The notes: generated from the sequence alone by a model not told the origin. A stretch of DNA of 9,146 nucleotides from Candidatus Uhrbacteria bacterium CG_4_9_14_3_um_filter_36_7 (GCA_002791255.1 PFWS01000030.1:1-9146); one strand, 5' to 3'. Shown: positions 1 through 6,146, counted from the stretch's first letter. Translations and numbers: made by a program.

Positions 1-111
1 CCTTTAATTATAGAACACCGTTTTCTGGCTTTGATCTTAATGTATGGAACATTGTTTATTGAGTGTGTCCTATTGATAGCTATGGGATTTATTCTTTTAA
101 TGAATCGTTAA
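1..111 (+). CDS. C-terminal end of an unidentified upstream gene (partial, probable membrane protein)
   Basis: Frame 1 is open from the window edge to a TAA at 109-111. It encodes 36 residues dominated by Leu, Ile, Met and Phe and ends in LLMNR, so it looks like a terminal transmembrane segment. It stops five bases before the start I prefer for mraY, which fits tight operon packing. I cannot name the family. In many dcw clusters the preceding gene is murF, but a hydrophobic tail does not suit MurF. Frame 3 is also open from the edge to a TGA at 60-62 and would give a more polar 19-residue tail, so the choice of frame is uncertain. Confidence 0.4.
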   Translation, partial: PLIIEHRFLALILMYGTLFIECVLLIAMGFILLMNR

Positions 112-116
112 TTTCT

Positions 117-1178
117 ATGGAATTTGCCCTCGAATCTTTTGAAATGGTTCGTTTTTTTCTTTTAACTGCTCTTGCTTTTGTGGTTGCTATGGTTGCGACC
201 CCTCCATTTTTACGTTTTTTACATCATTACAAGCTTGGAAAAACGATTCGTGATAAAGAAACCGCCCCTGTTTTTGTTTCTCTTCATGCTAAAAAAGCGG
301 GCACTCCCACTATGGGAGGTATTCTTATTTGGGGCACCGTTCTTTTTCTTATTCTTTTCTTCTTTGTGCTTTCGATTTTATTTCCTAATGCAAGTATTTC
401 TAAATTTAATTTTCTTTCGCGCAGTGAAACTCTTTTACCTCTTGGGGCTCTTATAGCCTCTGCTTTTGTTGGCTTAATTGATGATTATTTAAATATTCGC
501 GGCATTGGATCTCATGCAGGAGGTCTGCGCGCGCGTTATCGTTTAATGCTATATTTTCTTATTGCTTGTTTTGGAGCTTGGTGGTTTTCAGTAAAGCTTG
601 ATTGGGATATTCTTCATATTCCATTTTGGGGTGATGTTTCTCTTGGTTTTTTTTATATTCCTTTTTTTATTCTTGTGATTGTAGCAACTTCTTTTTCTGT
701 TAATAATACCGATGGACTTGATGGGCTTGCAGGAAGTTCTCTTGTTACCTCATTTGGAGCCTTTGCAATTATTGCTTTTACTCAAGGACGTTATGATTTA
801 GCGATTTTTTGTGGAGCCATTCTTGGGGCTTTACTAGCATTTCTTTGGTTTAATATTCATCCAGCAAAATTTTTTATGGGTGATACTGGGGCTATGTCAC
901 TTGGAGTAACACTTGGCATTGTTGCTCTTTTAACTAATACAGCGTTACTCTTGCCGATTATTGGTATTATTTTTGTTGCTGAATCAGCCTCTATTATCCT
1001 TCAGATTGGGTTTCGAAAGCAATTTAAACGAAAACTTTTTAGAAGCGCACCATTTCATCATCATTTGGAAGCGATTGGTTGTCCTGAGCCACAAATTGTG
1101 ATGCGTTTCTGGCTTATTTCTATGGTTGCGGCTGCTTTAGGTGTTTCACTGGCTCTACTTGATGCTCTTAGGGTTTAA
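117..1178 (+). CDS. mraY: MraY, phospho-N-acetylmuramoyl-pentapeptide-transferase
   Basis: MraY transfers phospho-MurNAc-pentapeptide from the UDP precursor to undecaprenyl phosphate, giving lipid I at the inner face of the membrane. The 353-residue product is polytopic throughout and close to the usual length of about 360. Family motifs appear in order: KKAGTPTMGG near the N-terminus, the catalytic Asp pair D122-D123 in LIDDYLNIR, NTDGLDGLAG at about 197-206, HPAKFFMGDTG with H248 and D256, and the PFHHHLE triple histidine at 314-316. The frame is open back to a GTG at 63, but that extension is polar and would overlap the upstream reading frame. ATG 117 is therefore preferred, and ATG 144 is also possible. 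No Shine-Dalgarno precedes any of these starts. ftsW and murG follow at once, as in classical dcw clusters. Confidence 0.95.
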   Translation: MEFALESFEMVRFFLLTALAFVVAMVATPPFLRFLHHYKLGKTIRDKETAPVFVSLHAKKAGTPTMGGILIWGTVLFLILFFFVLSILFPNASISKFNFLSRSETLLPLGALIASAFVGLIDDYLNIRGIGSHAGGLRARYRLMLYFLIACFGAWWFSVKLDWDILHIPFWGDVSLGFFYIPFFILVIVATSFSVNNTDGLDGLAGSSLVTSFGAFAIIAFTQGRYDLAIFCGAILGALLAFLWFNIHPAKFFMGDTGAMSLGVTLGIVALLTNTALLLPIIGIIFVAESASIILQIGFRKQFKRKLFRSAPFHHHLEAIGCPEPQIVMRFWLISMVAAALGVSLALLDALRV

Positions 1179-1191
1179 ATAATTATGTCTT

Positions 1192-2298
1192 ATGACATCT
1201 TCTTCCCATGGTTCTGATTATATTTTTTTGGGATTAGTGATCTTTCTTGTTTTGTTTGGTTTTCTTATGTTGCTTTCTGCTTCGGGACCAAGTGGTTATG
1301 CTTCTTTTGGAGATAGTTTATATTATGTTAAACATCAGCTGATTTTTGGTTTAATCCCAGGCATTATGGGATTTATTTTTGCTATTTTTGTTCCTTATCA
1401 AATTTGGAAAAAATATGCTTGGCCAATTCTTTTATTAACCATCGTGCTTCTTATTTTTGTTTTTATTCCGGGAATTGGTGCTCCTTTTGGTACTTCTAAA
1501 AGTTGGATTTCTGTTGCTGGATTATTTTCGATTCAACCAGCGGAAATAGCAAAATTAACACTTCTTTTTTATATGGCTGCTTGGTTTGAAGAGCGGGGAG
1601 AACAAAAAGTGAAAGATTTAAAATCTGGATTTTTGCCATTTCTTACAGTACTTGGCAGTATTATTTTACTAATCGGTGCCCAACCTGATATTGGTAGCAT
1701 GTTTGTGATTGTTGGAATGTCGCTTGTGGTTTATTTTTTAGCAGGGGCTGCTTGGCCTCATTTATTTGCCTTTTTAGCTGCTGGAGTTGGTTTATTATTG
1801 CTTCTTATAAAATTAGCTCCATATCGAGCTGCGCGACTTACTACGTTTTTGTATCCAGAGCTTGATCCACAAGGGATTGGTTACCATATTAATCAAGCCC
1901 TTCTTGCTATTGGATCCGGAGGATTCTGGGGATTGGGTTATGGACATTCGCGTCAAAAATTTCATTATTTACCAGAAGTTTTTGGTGATTCTATTTATGC
2001 TATTCTTGCTGAAGAACTTGGATTTATAATAGCTGTTTTACTTTTAATTTTTTTTCTTTATTTTTTTTATCGATCCATGAGAATTGCTTTTCGATCCCCT
2101 GATTTATTTGGAACTTATTTAGTCATGGGAATTGCGGGTTGGATTGTTTTACAAGCATTTGTAAATATTGGATCCATGCTTGCTCTTATGCCAATGACAG
2201 GTATCACCTTACCATTTATAAGCTACGGAGGAACTTCTTTGGCTGTTTGTTTAACAGCTGTAGGAGTTATTTTTCATATTTCAAGATATACTAAATAA
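1192..2298 (+). CDS. ftsW: FtsW, SEDS-family septal peptidoglycan glycosyltransferase
   Basis: FtsW polymerises lipid II into glycan strands at the division septum, working with a class B penicillin-binding protein. The 368-residue product has about ten hydrophobic segments and the SEDS signatures: SASGPSGYASFGDS after the first helix, KSWISVAGLFSIQPAEIAK (about 100-121), AQPDIGSM, and a large extracellular-loop motif running GSGGFWGLGYGHSRQK then YLPEVFGDSIYAILAEELG. D266 in that motif matches the catalytic aspartate of FtsW/RodA. The C-terminal GITLPFISYGG motif is also present. RodA has the same fold, but placement between mraY and murG argues for FtsW. It starts 13 bases after mraY. ATG 1185 lies in another frame and stops quickly. 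No Shine-Dalgarno is seen. No FtsI gene is visible in the window. Confidence 0.95.
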   Translation: MTSSSHGSDYIFLGLVIFLVLFGFLMLLSASGPSGYASFGDSLYYVKHQLIFGLIPGIMGFIFAIFVPYQIWKKYAWPILLLTIVLLIFVFIPGIGAPFGTSKSWISVAGLFSIQPAEIAKLTLLFYMAAWFEERGEQKVKDLKSGFLPFLTVLGSIILLIGAQPDIGSMFVIVGMSLVVYFLAGAAWPHLFAFLAAGVGLLLLLIKLAPYRAARLTTFLYPELDPQGIGYHINQALLAIGSGGFWGLGYGHSRQKFHYLPEVFGDSIYAILAEELGFIIAVLLLIFFLYFFYRSMRIAFRSPDLFGTYLVMGIAGWIVLQAFVNIGSMLALMPMTGITLPFISYGGTSLAVCLTAVGVIFHISRYTK

Positions 2299-2303
2299 TT
2301 TGT

Positions 2304-3386
2304 ATGAAGATTTTATTTGCAGGAGGGGGAACCCTTGGGCCTGTTATTCCACTCCTTGCTATTGCAAATACCTGGAAACAGACAAATCCATCTGTTGAAT
2401 TTATTTGGGCAGGAACTTCTTGGGGTCCAGAAAAGGCTTTTATTGAGCATGCGCAAATTAATTTTTATTCATTTCCAATTGTTCGTCTAAGACGTTCATT
2501 TTCCTGGGAATGGTTTATTTTACCTTGGCGTTTTTTACATGCATGTTGGATGGCCTGGAAGCTTTTACAAACACAACAACCAGATTTGATTGCATCAGTC
2601 GGGGGCTTTACAACTGTTCCTTTTATGATTGTTGGATGGGTGTTAGGTATTCCGTCCTGGATCCATCAGCAAGATATGGTTATATCGCTTACAACCAGAT
2701 TAAGTACCCCGTTTGCAAGCTCTGTAAGTGTGGCTTGGCCATCACTCCTTTCTTTTTTTCCAGCAAAAAAGACCATTCTTCTTGGTAACCCAGTTCGGGA
2801 AGAGATTCAATATGGAAATCGAGATCAAGCTCAAGAACAGTTTCATCTTGATTCTAAATATCCAACCCTTCTTGTTATGGGTGGGGGAAGTGGATCTTTA
2901 TGGATCAATAAACAGATTAGTCAAATTCTTTCCAAACTCCTTGAAAAAATAAATATAATTCATATAACGGGCCAGGGAAAACAAATGGCTTGTACGGCTA
3001 TAAAAGGACGTTATGTTGTAAGAGAGTTCCTTATGGATGAATTAGCTTGTGCGTATGCTATTGCTGATATTATTCTTTCAAGATGTGGAATGGGATCTAT
3101 TACCGAATGTGCTGCTCTTCATAAAACAGCTATTTTTATTCCACTTGTTGATTCTCCTCAAGAAAAAAATGCTATGGAGATTAAAAAACAGCAGGCAGCT
3201 ATAGTCTTGTCTCAAGAAAATACAGATGCGCAAATTCTTAAACAAACAATTTTTGATCTTATTGATCACCCCAAACAATGTAAAATATTAGCTGATCGCA
3301 TGCATGAGCTTATTAAAACCAATACAAATAAGGCCTTTATTCTTCACTTGGAGGAATTGATCAAAAATAAGGGAAAGAAAAGATAA
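2304..3386 (+). CDS. murG: MurG-type lipid II N-acetylglucosaminyltransferase, divergent
   Basis: MurG adds GlcNAc from UDP-GlcNAc to lipid I, forming lipid II on the cytoplasmic face. The 360-residue GT-B protein has two Rossmann-like halves: an N-terminal glycine loop GGGTLGPVIP (7-16), SVGGFTTVP in the acceptor half, the hinge GNPVR (161-165), and the nucleotide-binding helix SRCGMGSITE (259-268) followed by IPLVDSPQEKNA. Several canonical residues differ. GGTGGH reads GGTLGP, so the conserved loop histidine is proline here. HEQN reads HQQD (121-124), and SRAGA reads SRCGM. The position after ftsW with a 5-base gap supports MurG over another GT28 enzyme. The gene ends the visible operon, because a hairpin terminator follows and murC is not next. 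Confidence 0.9.
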   Translation: MKILFAGGGTLGPVIPLLAIANTWKQTNPSVEFIWAGTSWGPEKAFIEHAQINFYSFPIVRLRRSFSWEWFILPWRFLHACWMAWKLLQTQQPDLIASVGGFTTVPFMIVGWVLGIPSWIHQQDMVISLTTRLSTPFASSVSVAWPSLLSFFPAKKTILLGNPVREEIQYGNRDQAQEQFHLDSKYPTLLVMGGGSGSLWINKQISQILSKLLEKINIIHITGQGKQMACTAIKGRYVVREFLMDELACAYAIADIILSRCGMGSITECAALHKTAIFIPLVDSPQEKNAMEIKKQQAAIVLSQENTDAQILKQTIFDLIDHPKQCKILADRMHELIKTNTNKAFILHLEELIKNKGKKR

Positions 3387-3390
3387 GAAA

Positions 3391-3427
3391 AAACGAAATC
3401 ACCGGTTGATGCCGGTGATATTCGTTT
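3391..3427. terminator. Bidirectional hairpin terminator between murG and zinc-ribbon gene 1
   Basis: A perfect 8-bp GC-containing stem, ATCACCGG (3398-3405) with CCGGTGAT (3412-3419), closes a 6-base loop. Outer arms AAACGAA and TTCGTTT extend it past one bulged A. The minus-strand reading is followed by a strong T tract, and the plus-strand reading by the T-rich outer arm. It sits between two convergent stop codons, at 3386 and 3432, so it can end both transcripts. Confidence 0.75.
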
Positions 3428-3431
3428 GGTG

Positions 3432-3530
3432 TTATGATTGTTTTTCTTGCTCCATTTCATTTTGACAAGTTTCACAAATATCCCCCTCTTTTTCTACAGG
3501 CGCTTTTCCACAAATTTTGCATGTAGACAT
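3432..3530 (-). CDS. Zinc-ribbon miniprotein 1 (32 aa)
   Basis: This short gene encodes 32 residues beginning MSTCKICGKAP, with a second knuckle ICETC and a charged tail ending EQEKQS. Two CxxC pairs 15 residues apart would bind one zinc or iron ion, as in a zinc ribbon or rubredoxin-like knuckle. The function is unknown. I accept it as real for three reasons. A second gene at 7978-8091 encodes a clear paralogue sharing M-x-TCK-x-CG-x-AP and CETC. A good promoter with 17-base spacing lies about 24 bases upstream of the ATG after allowing for the start site. A terminator follows the stop. It is convergent with murG and divergent from tRNA-Lys. No Shine-Dalgarno stands at usable spacing. Confidence 0.75.
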   Translation of the reverse strand: MSTCKICGKAPVEKEGDICETCQNEMEQEKQS

Positions 3531-3560
3531 AGATTTTTTATAAATAATCTTCCTTCTTTT

Positions 3561-3589
3561 AGCATAAGGAGTGGGAGGTATTGCGTCAA
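3561..3589 (-). promoter_or_regulatory. Sigma70-type promoter of zinc-ribbon gene 1
   Basis: Read on the minus strand, TTGACG (3589-3584) and TATGCT (3566-3561) are separated by exactly 17 bases. The predicted transcript start is near 3554, leaving a leader of about 24 bases before the ATG at 3530. The -35 hexamer overlaps the -35 hexamer of the divergent tRNA promoter. Confidence 0.65.
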
Positions 3590-3609
3590 GTAATATTTTT
3601 GTTTATAAT
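3581..3609 (+). promoter_or_regulatory. Sigma70-type promoter of tRNA-Lys
   Basis: TTGCGT (3581-3586) and a consensus TATAAT (3604-3609) are spaced by 17 bases. The sequence just after the -10 element is CGCCCCG, a GC-rich discriminator in an AT-rich region. This is the type found at stringently controlled stable-RNA promoters, so growth-rate control is a reasonable inference. The tRNA begins about 30 bases beyond the expected start site, implying a 5' leader removed by RNase P. Confidence 0.75.
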
Positions 3610-3645
3610 CGCCCCGTAGGAAATAATTAATTTTTCTTCATTTGC

Positions 3646-3720
3646 GCGCTGGTAGCTCAGGGGTAGAGCAGGGGCCTTTTAAGCCCAAGGTCGTGGGTTC
3701 GAGACCCACCCGGCGCACCA
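3646..3720 (+). tRNA. tRNA-Lys (anticodon UUU)
   Basis: A full cloverleaf can be drawn. The acceptor stem is GCGCTGG with CCGGCGC (one G-U pair), and the D stem is GCTC/GAGC with loop AGGGGTA. The anticodon loop CTTTTAA carries TTT at 3678-3680. The variable loop has five bases, and the T arm is GTGGG-TTCGAGA-CCCAC. The discriminator is A, and the terminal CCA is encoded (3718-3720). The outermost anticodon-stem pair (3671 with 3687) is a G-A mismatch. This single tRNA transcription unit has its own promoter and terminator. Confidence 0.97.
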
Positions 3721-3760
3721 TTCCTACCCAAGGCAGGACTAGATTCCAGAGTATAAAAAG

Positions 3761-3786
3761 TATTGCTAATTATAGCGATATTTTTT
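3761..3786 (+). terminator. Rho-independent terminator of tRNA-Lys
   Basis: The stem TATTGCTA/TAGCGATA (8 bp with one G-U pair) closes an ATTA loop and is followed directly by TTTTTT (3781-3786). It lies about 40 bases after the CCA end of the tRNA. Confidence 0.7.
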
Positions 3787-3819
3787 GTTTGTATAAAAGA
3801 GTTATAATTTTTGTCATAA

Positions 3820-3844
3820 AAAAGTGAACAGTGTGAACACTTTT
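3820..3844. repeat. Tandem 9-base repeat inside an inverted repeat
   Basis: GTGAACAGT (3824-3832) is followed immediately by GTGAACACT (3833-3841), differing at one base. The arms AAAAGTG (3820-3826) and CACTTTT (3838-3844) form a 7-bp inverted repeat around it. It lies in the non-coding stretch before the nucleoside phosphorylase-like gene. It could be an operator or a weak hairpin, and nothing in the sequence decides between these. Confidence 0.35.
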
Positions 3845-3869
3845 AACACATGAGAAGGGTTTTTGAGAT

Positions 3870-3897
3870 AAAGACGGGATAAAATATTCCGTCTTTT
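3870..3897. terminator. Strong hairpin just upstream of the nucleoside phosphorylase-like gene
   Basis: AAAGACGGGATA (3870-3881) pairs with TATTCCGTCTTT (3885-3896) over 12 bp, including one G-U pair, around an AAA triloop, then one more T. It ends only 20 bases before the ATG at 3917. It may stop read-through from the tRNA side, act in both directions, or sit in the 5' leader of the downstream gene as a regulatory or stabilising hairpin. No convincing promoter was found between it and the ATG. Confidence 0.5.
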
Positions 3898-3916
3898 ATG
3901 ATATTATAAATCCATT

Positions 3917-4693
3917 ATGTCTATTCTAAATTATTCAAAAAAATATAGTCAAAAAGTAATTATAACACCCAAAGAACATCTTGAAGCAGAAAAAGATGAA
4001 TTTAATGGTTTCAAAAAACCAGATTCAGTTATCTTTTGTTTTGAGGGATATATTTTAGAAGAAATAAAAAAGAGAGAAAAGATATCTTTAAATAAATTTT
4101 GGACGGGAGAAATTATTTATTTTAAAAATACAAAAAATAAAGTTGCGTTAGTTGGAAATTTTGGTATTGGTGGCCCAGCCAGTTGTCATTTATTAGAAAT
4201 TTTTATTGCTATGGGTATAAAAAATTATGTAATTGTTGGTCACGCCGGTGGTTTACAAAAGTATAATCCTATTGGAACGATTATTTTATGTGAAAAAGCC
4301 TTGAGAGACGAAGGAACATCTTATCACTATTTAAAAGATTCTCGATTCGTTTTTTCTGACAAAAAATTAAATAAAAAGATAGAGAAAGAACTTAAACAAA
4401 AAGATAGTTATTATAAAAAAGGTAGCACATGGACTTTAGATTCTATGTATAGAGAAACTTTAGATGAAGTTAATTTTTATTGTAAAGAAGGAATAGATAC
4501 TGTTGAAATGGAAGCGGCTTCTATGTTTGCTGTTGCTAAATTTAGAAGAGTTCACATGTCGGCATTGTTTGTAATAAGCGATTATATAACATCTCAGAAA
4601 TGGGAAGAACATCTTTATTCACAAGATACAACAAAAGCTATTTTTCAAAGTATAGAAGTAGCAAAAATAGTTTTAAGTTCATGCTGTTTGTAA
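3917..4693 (+). CDS. Nucleoside phosphorylase-like protein (PNP/UDP family)
   Basis: The 258-residue product matches the PNP/UDP phosphorylase fold, which cleaves the glycosidic bond of ribonucleosides with phosphate or, in nucleosidases, water. Visible signatures are GNFGIGGPASCHLLE, the phosphate-site-like GHAGGLQ (108-114), TWTLDSMYRET, and the ribose-binding VEMEAAS (from residue 196). D222 in VISDYI takes the position of the catalytic aspartate that favours purine substrates. Uridine phosphorylases lack that residue, so a purine or methylthioadenosine-type substrate is the better guess. The usual N-terminal GDPxR phosphate loop is not recognisable; PDSVIFCFEG stands there instead. Function is probably nucleoside salvage. 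The gene is Lys-rich and favours TTA leucine, unlike the mraY cluster. The start has no Shine-Dalgarno and follows a strong hairpin. Confidence 0.85.
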   Translation: MSILNYSKKYSQKVIITPKEHLEAEKDEFNGFKKPDSVIFCFEGYILEEIKKREKISLNKFWTGEIIYFKNTKNKVALVGNFGIGGPASCHLLEIFIAMGIKNYVIVGHAGGLQKYNPIGTIILCEKALRDEGTSYHYLKDSRFVFSDKKLNKKIEKELKQKDSYYKKGSTWTLDSMYRETLDEVNFYCKEGIDTVEMEAASMFAVAKFRRVHMSALFVISDYITSQKWEEHLYSQDTTKAIFQSIEVAKIVLSSCCL

Positions 4694-4832
4694 AATAATA
4701 ATTATTTATTTACCATGGGTATTATGACGTAACTTCCCTAAAATTGGTGGTTTTTTAATATAGACACCGTGGAGTTAAATTTTTTTATTAAGATTAAACA
4801 TAAGTGACTGTGGCTGATAATTATAAAGAATT

Positions 4833-4988
4833 ATGAGTGATATTAATAAGTTTATTGAAAGAGCAAATAAAGCACAACAATTATGGAAGGAAACTTCTTC
4901 TGAACAACGAAGTGAGCTTTTAGAAAAAGTCTGCGAAGTGATAGAAGATAAAAAACAAGAGATTGCAAATACCTTCATGAAGAAATGA
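4833..4988 (+). pseudogene. N-terminal fragment of a frameshifted aldehyde dehydrogenase
   Basis: This 51-residue reading frame begins MSDINKFIERANKAQQLW and runs through SSEQRSELLEK to KQEIAN. That is the first helical region of aldehyde dehydrogenases, normally followed by a T-x-E-M-G-K type motif. The motif continues in another frame: YLHEEMKKSIVEA starts with a codon at 4970. Joining the two with a net -1 shift at about 4968-4971 restores the exact family spacing. In its own frame the fragment ends TFMKK and stops at TGA 4986-4988, which overlaps the ATG of the next reading frame as ATGA. The first 20 or so residues of a typical aldehyde dehydrogenase (NPxTGE strand) are also missing, and a stop at 4824 prevents an in-frame extension. 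Confidence 0.75.
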
Positions 4989-6127
4989 AAAAGAGTATTG
5001 TCGAAGCTTTATTTGATGTGGAGTTTACTAAAGGTGCTCTTTTATTTTTTGCTCAAAATTCGCCATCGTATTTACAACCAGAAGAAGTTGTTCATGATAA
5101 AAATATTTATCCAAACAAAAAAACTTTTCTTTATTTTGAACCTATTGGAACTATTGCGGCTATAAAACCTTGGAACTTTCCTTTTGATCTGCCTATTTGG
5201 AGTTGTATAGCTCCAGCCCTGATGGCTGGAAATGCTGTAATTCTAAAACCATCTCCCCTTACTACTAAAACAGGAGAATTAATTGAAGATATTTTTCTGC
5301 AAGCCGGAGCATCAGAGGGATTGATTCAGACGATAATCGGTGACGATGAAGTAGGAAAAGAACTTGTTCAAGTAGAGGGGATTGATATGATTTCTTTTAC
5401 TGGTTCTATTAAAACAGGTCACTCTATTGCCAGTGAGTGTGCAAAAATGGGGAAAAAATATGTTTTAGAAATGGGGGGAAAAGATGTAGCAATTGTTTTT
5501 CCCGATTGTGACATAAAAACAACTTTAAACGGAATTACTATGCACGGGTTTATGAATAATGGGCAAGTATGCACAAGTATTGAACGGCTTTTAATTCACA
5601 AAAATATTTATAAAGAATTTTTAGATAAACTAATTTTAAAAGTTAAAGAAATCACTCCTGTACCTTTTGCAAATAAAAATCAATTTTTAATTGTAAGAAA
5701 ACAGTTAGAAGAAGCCGTTCAAACAGGTTGCCATATTCTCATTGGTGGAAAAAATTTTGACGAAGATAAAAATATTATTGAACCAACCATTCTTGAATGC
5801 ATAGATACAAGTTTGGATATTTGGCAAAAAGAAAGCTTTGGTCCAGTTTTGGCTGTTCGTTCTTTTGAAACTGTTGAGCAGGTTATTAGGCTTGCAAATA
5901 ATTCTATTTATGGACTCGGAGCTTCTGTATGGACAAACAATATCGACATTTTTTCCAGTTTAGCAAAGAAACTTGAAGTGGGAATGGTTTGGCAAAACGA
6001 AGCCAACCTTCCTTTTTTAGAAGGAGTTTGGACAGGATGGAAACAGAGCGGTTTTGGTGTTTCTTTAGGAAAACATGGAACGAGAGTTTATACAAAAATA
6101 AAACAAATAAGCGAATCTATTTTTTAA
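4985..6127 (+). CDS. NAD(P)-dependent aldehyde dehydrogenase, main fragment (N-terminus out of frame)
   Basis: This 380-residue frame carries nearly the whole catalytic part of an aldehyde dehydrogenase, which oxidises aldehydes to acids with NAD(P)+. It has PWNFP with N64, LKPSPLT, the cofactor motif FTGS, the general-base E162 in LEMGGKD, the nucleophile C196 in GQVCTSIER, ESFGPV with E283, and WKQSGFG near the end. The E-to-C spacing of 34 is standard. It resembles the short succinate-semialdehyde dehydrogenase type, but the substrate cannot be read from sequence. ATG 4985 is really the Met of the ExMGK motif, so about 50 upstream residues lie in the preceding frame. The stretch between C196 and E283 is about ten residues short, with the usual GDP...GP segment reduced to ITPVPFANK. 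Activity is doubtful unless the two frames are jointly expressed. Confidence 0.85.
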   Translation: MKKSIVEALFDVEFTKGALLFFAQNSPSYLQPEEVVHDKNIYPNKKTFLYFEPIGTIAAIKPWNFPFDLPIWSCIAPALMAGNAVILKPSPLTTKTGELIEDIFLQAGASEGLIQTIIGDDEVGKELVQVEGIDMISFTGSIKTGHSIASECAKMGKKYVLEMGGKDVAIVFPDCDIKTTLNGITMHGFMNNGQVCTSIERLLIHKNIYKEFLDKLILKVKEITPVPFANKNQFLIVRKQLEEAVQTGCHILIGGKNFDEDKNIIEPTILECIDTSLDIWQKESFGPVLAVRSFETVEQVIRLANNSIYGLGASVWTNNIDIFSSLAKKLEVGMVWQNEANLPFLEGVWTGWKQSGFGVSLGKHGTRVYTKIKQISESIF

Positions 6128-6146
6128 TTATTTTTATAAGTACGCT

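Noticed and set aside
63..116. GTG at 63 as the mraY start
   Set aside because: The added 18 residues are polar and unlike MraY N-termini. They overlap an upstream open frame that ends at 111.
2510..2952. Short plus-strand frames inside murG
   Set aside because: They overlap a well-supported gene in other frames and show no recognisable protein features.
3700..3740. tRNA 3' end as a phage or island attachment site
   Set aside because: I found no second copy of the tRNA 3' sequence elsewhere in the window, and no integrase.
3642..3827. Open frame of about 60 codons on the plus strand across the tRNA
   Set aside because: It lies almost entirely over the tRNA-Lys gene and its terminator. The reading is a by-product of the tRNA sequence.
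4960..4988. Programmed -1 ribosomal frameshifting
   Set aside because: No slippery heptamer of the X-XXY-YYZ type lies at the junction, and no downstream pseudoknot or strong hairpin is apparent.
4977..4995. TGA in the aldehyde dehydrogenase read as glycine (alternative code of some CPR bacteria)
   Set aside because: Reading through the TGA in the same frame does not recover aldehyde dehydrogenase sequence. Homology resumes in a different frame, so this is a frameshift.
6128..6146. Terminator between the aldehyde dehydrogenase and UPF0251
   Set aside because: Only a few weak A/T base pairs can be drawn around AAG-TACG-CTT, which is not enough to call a hairpin.
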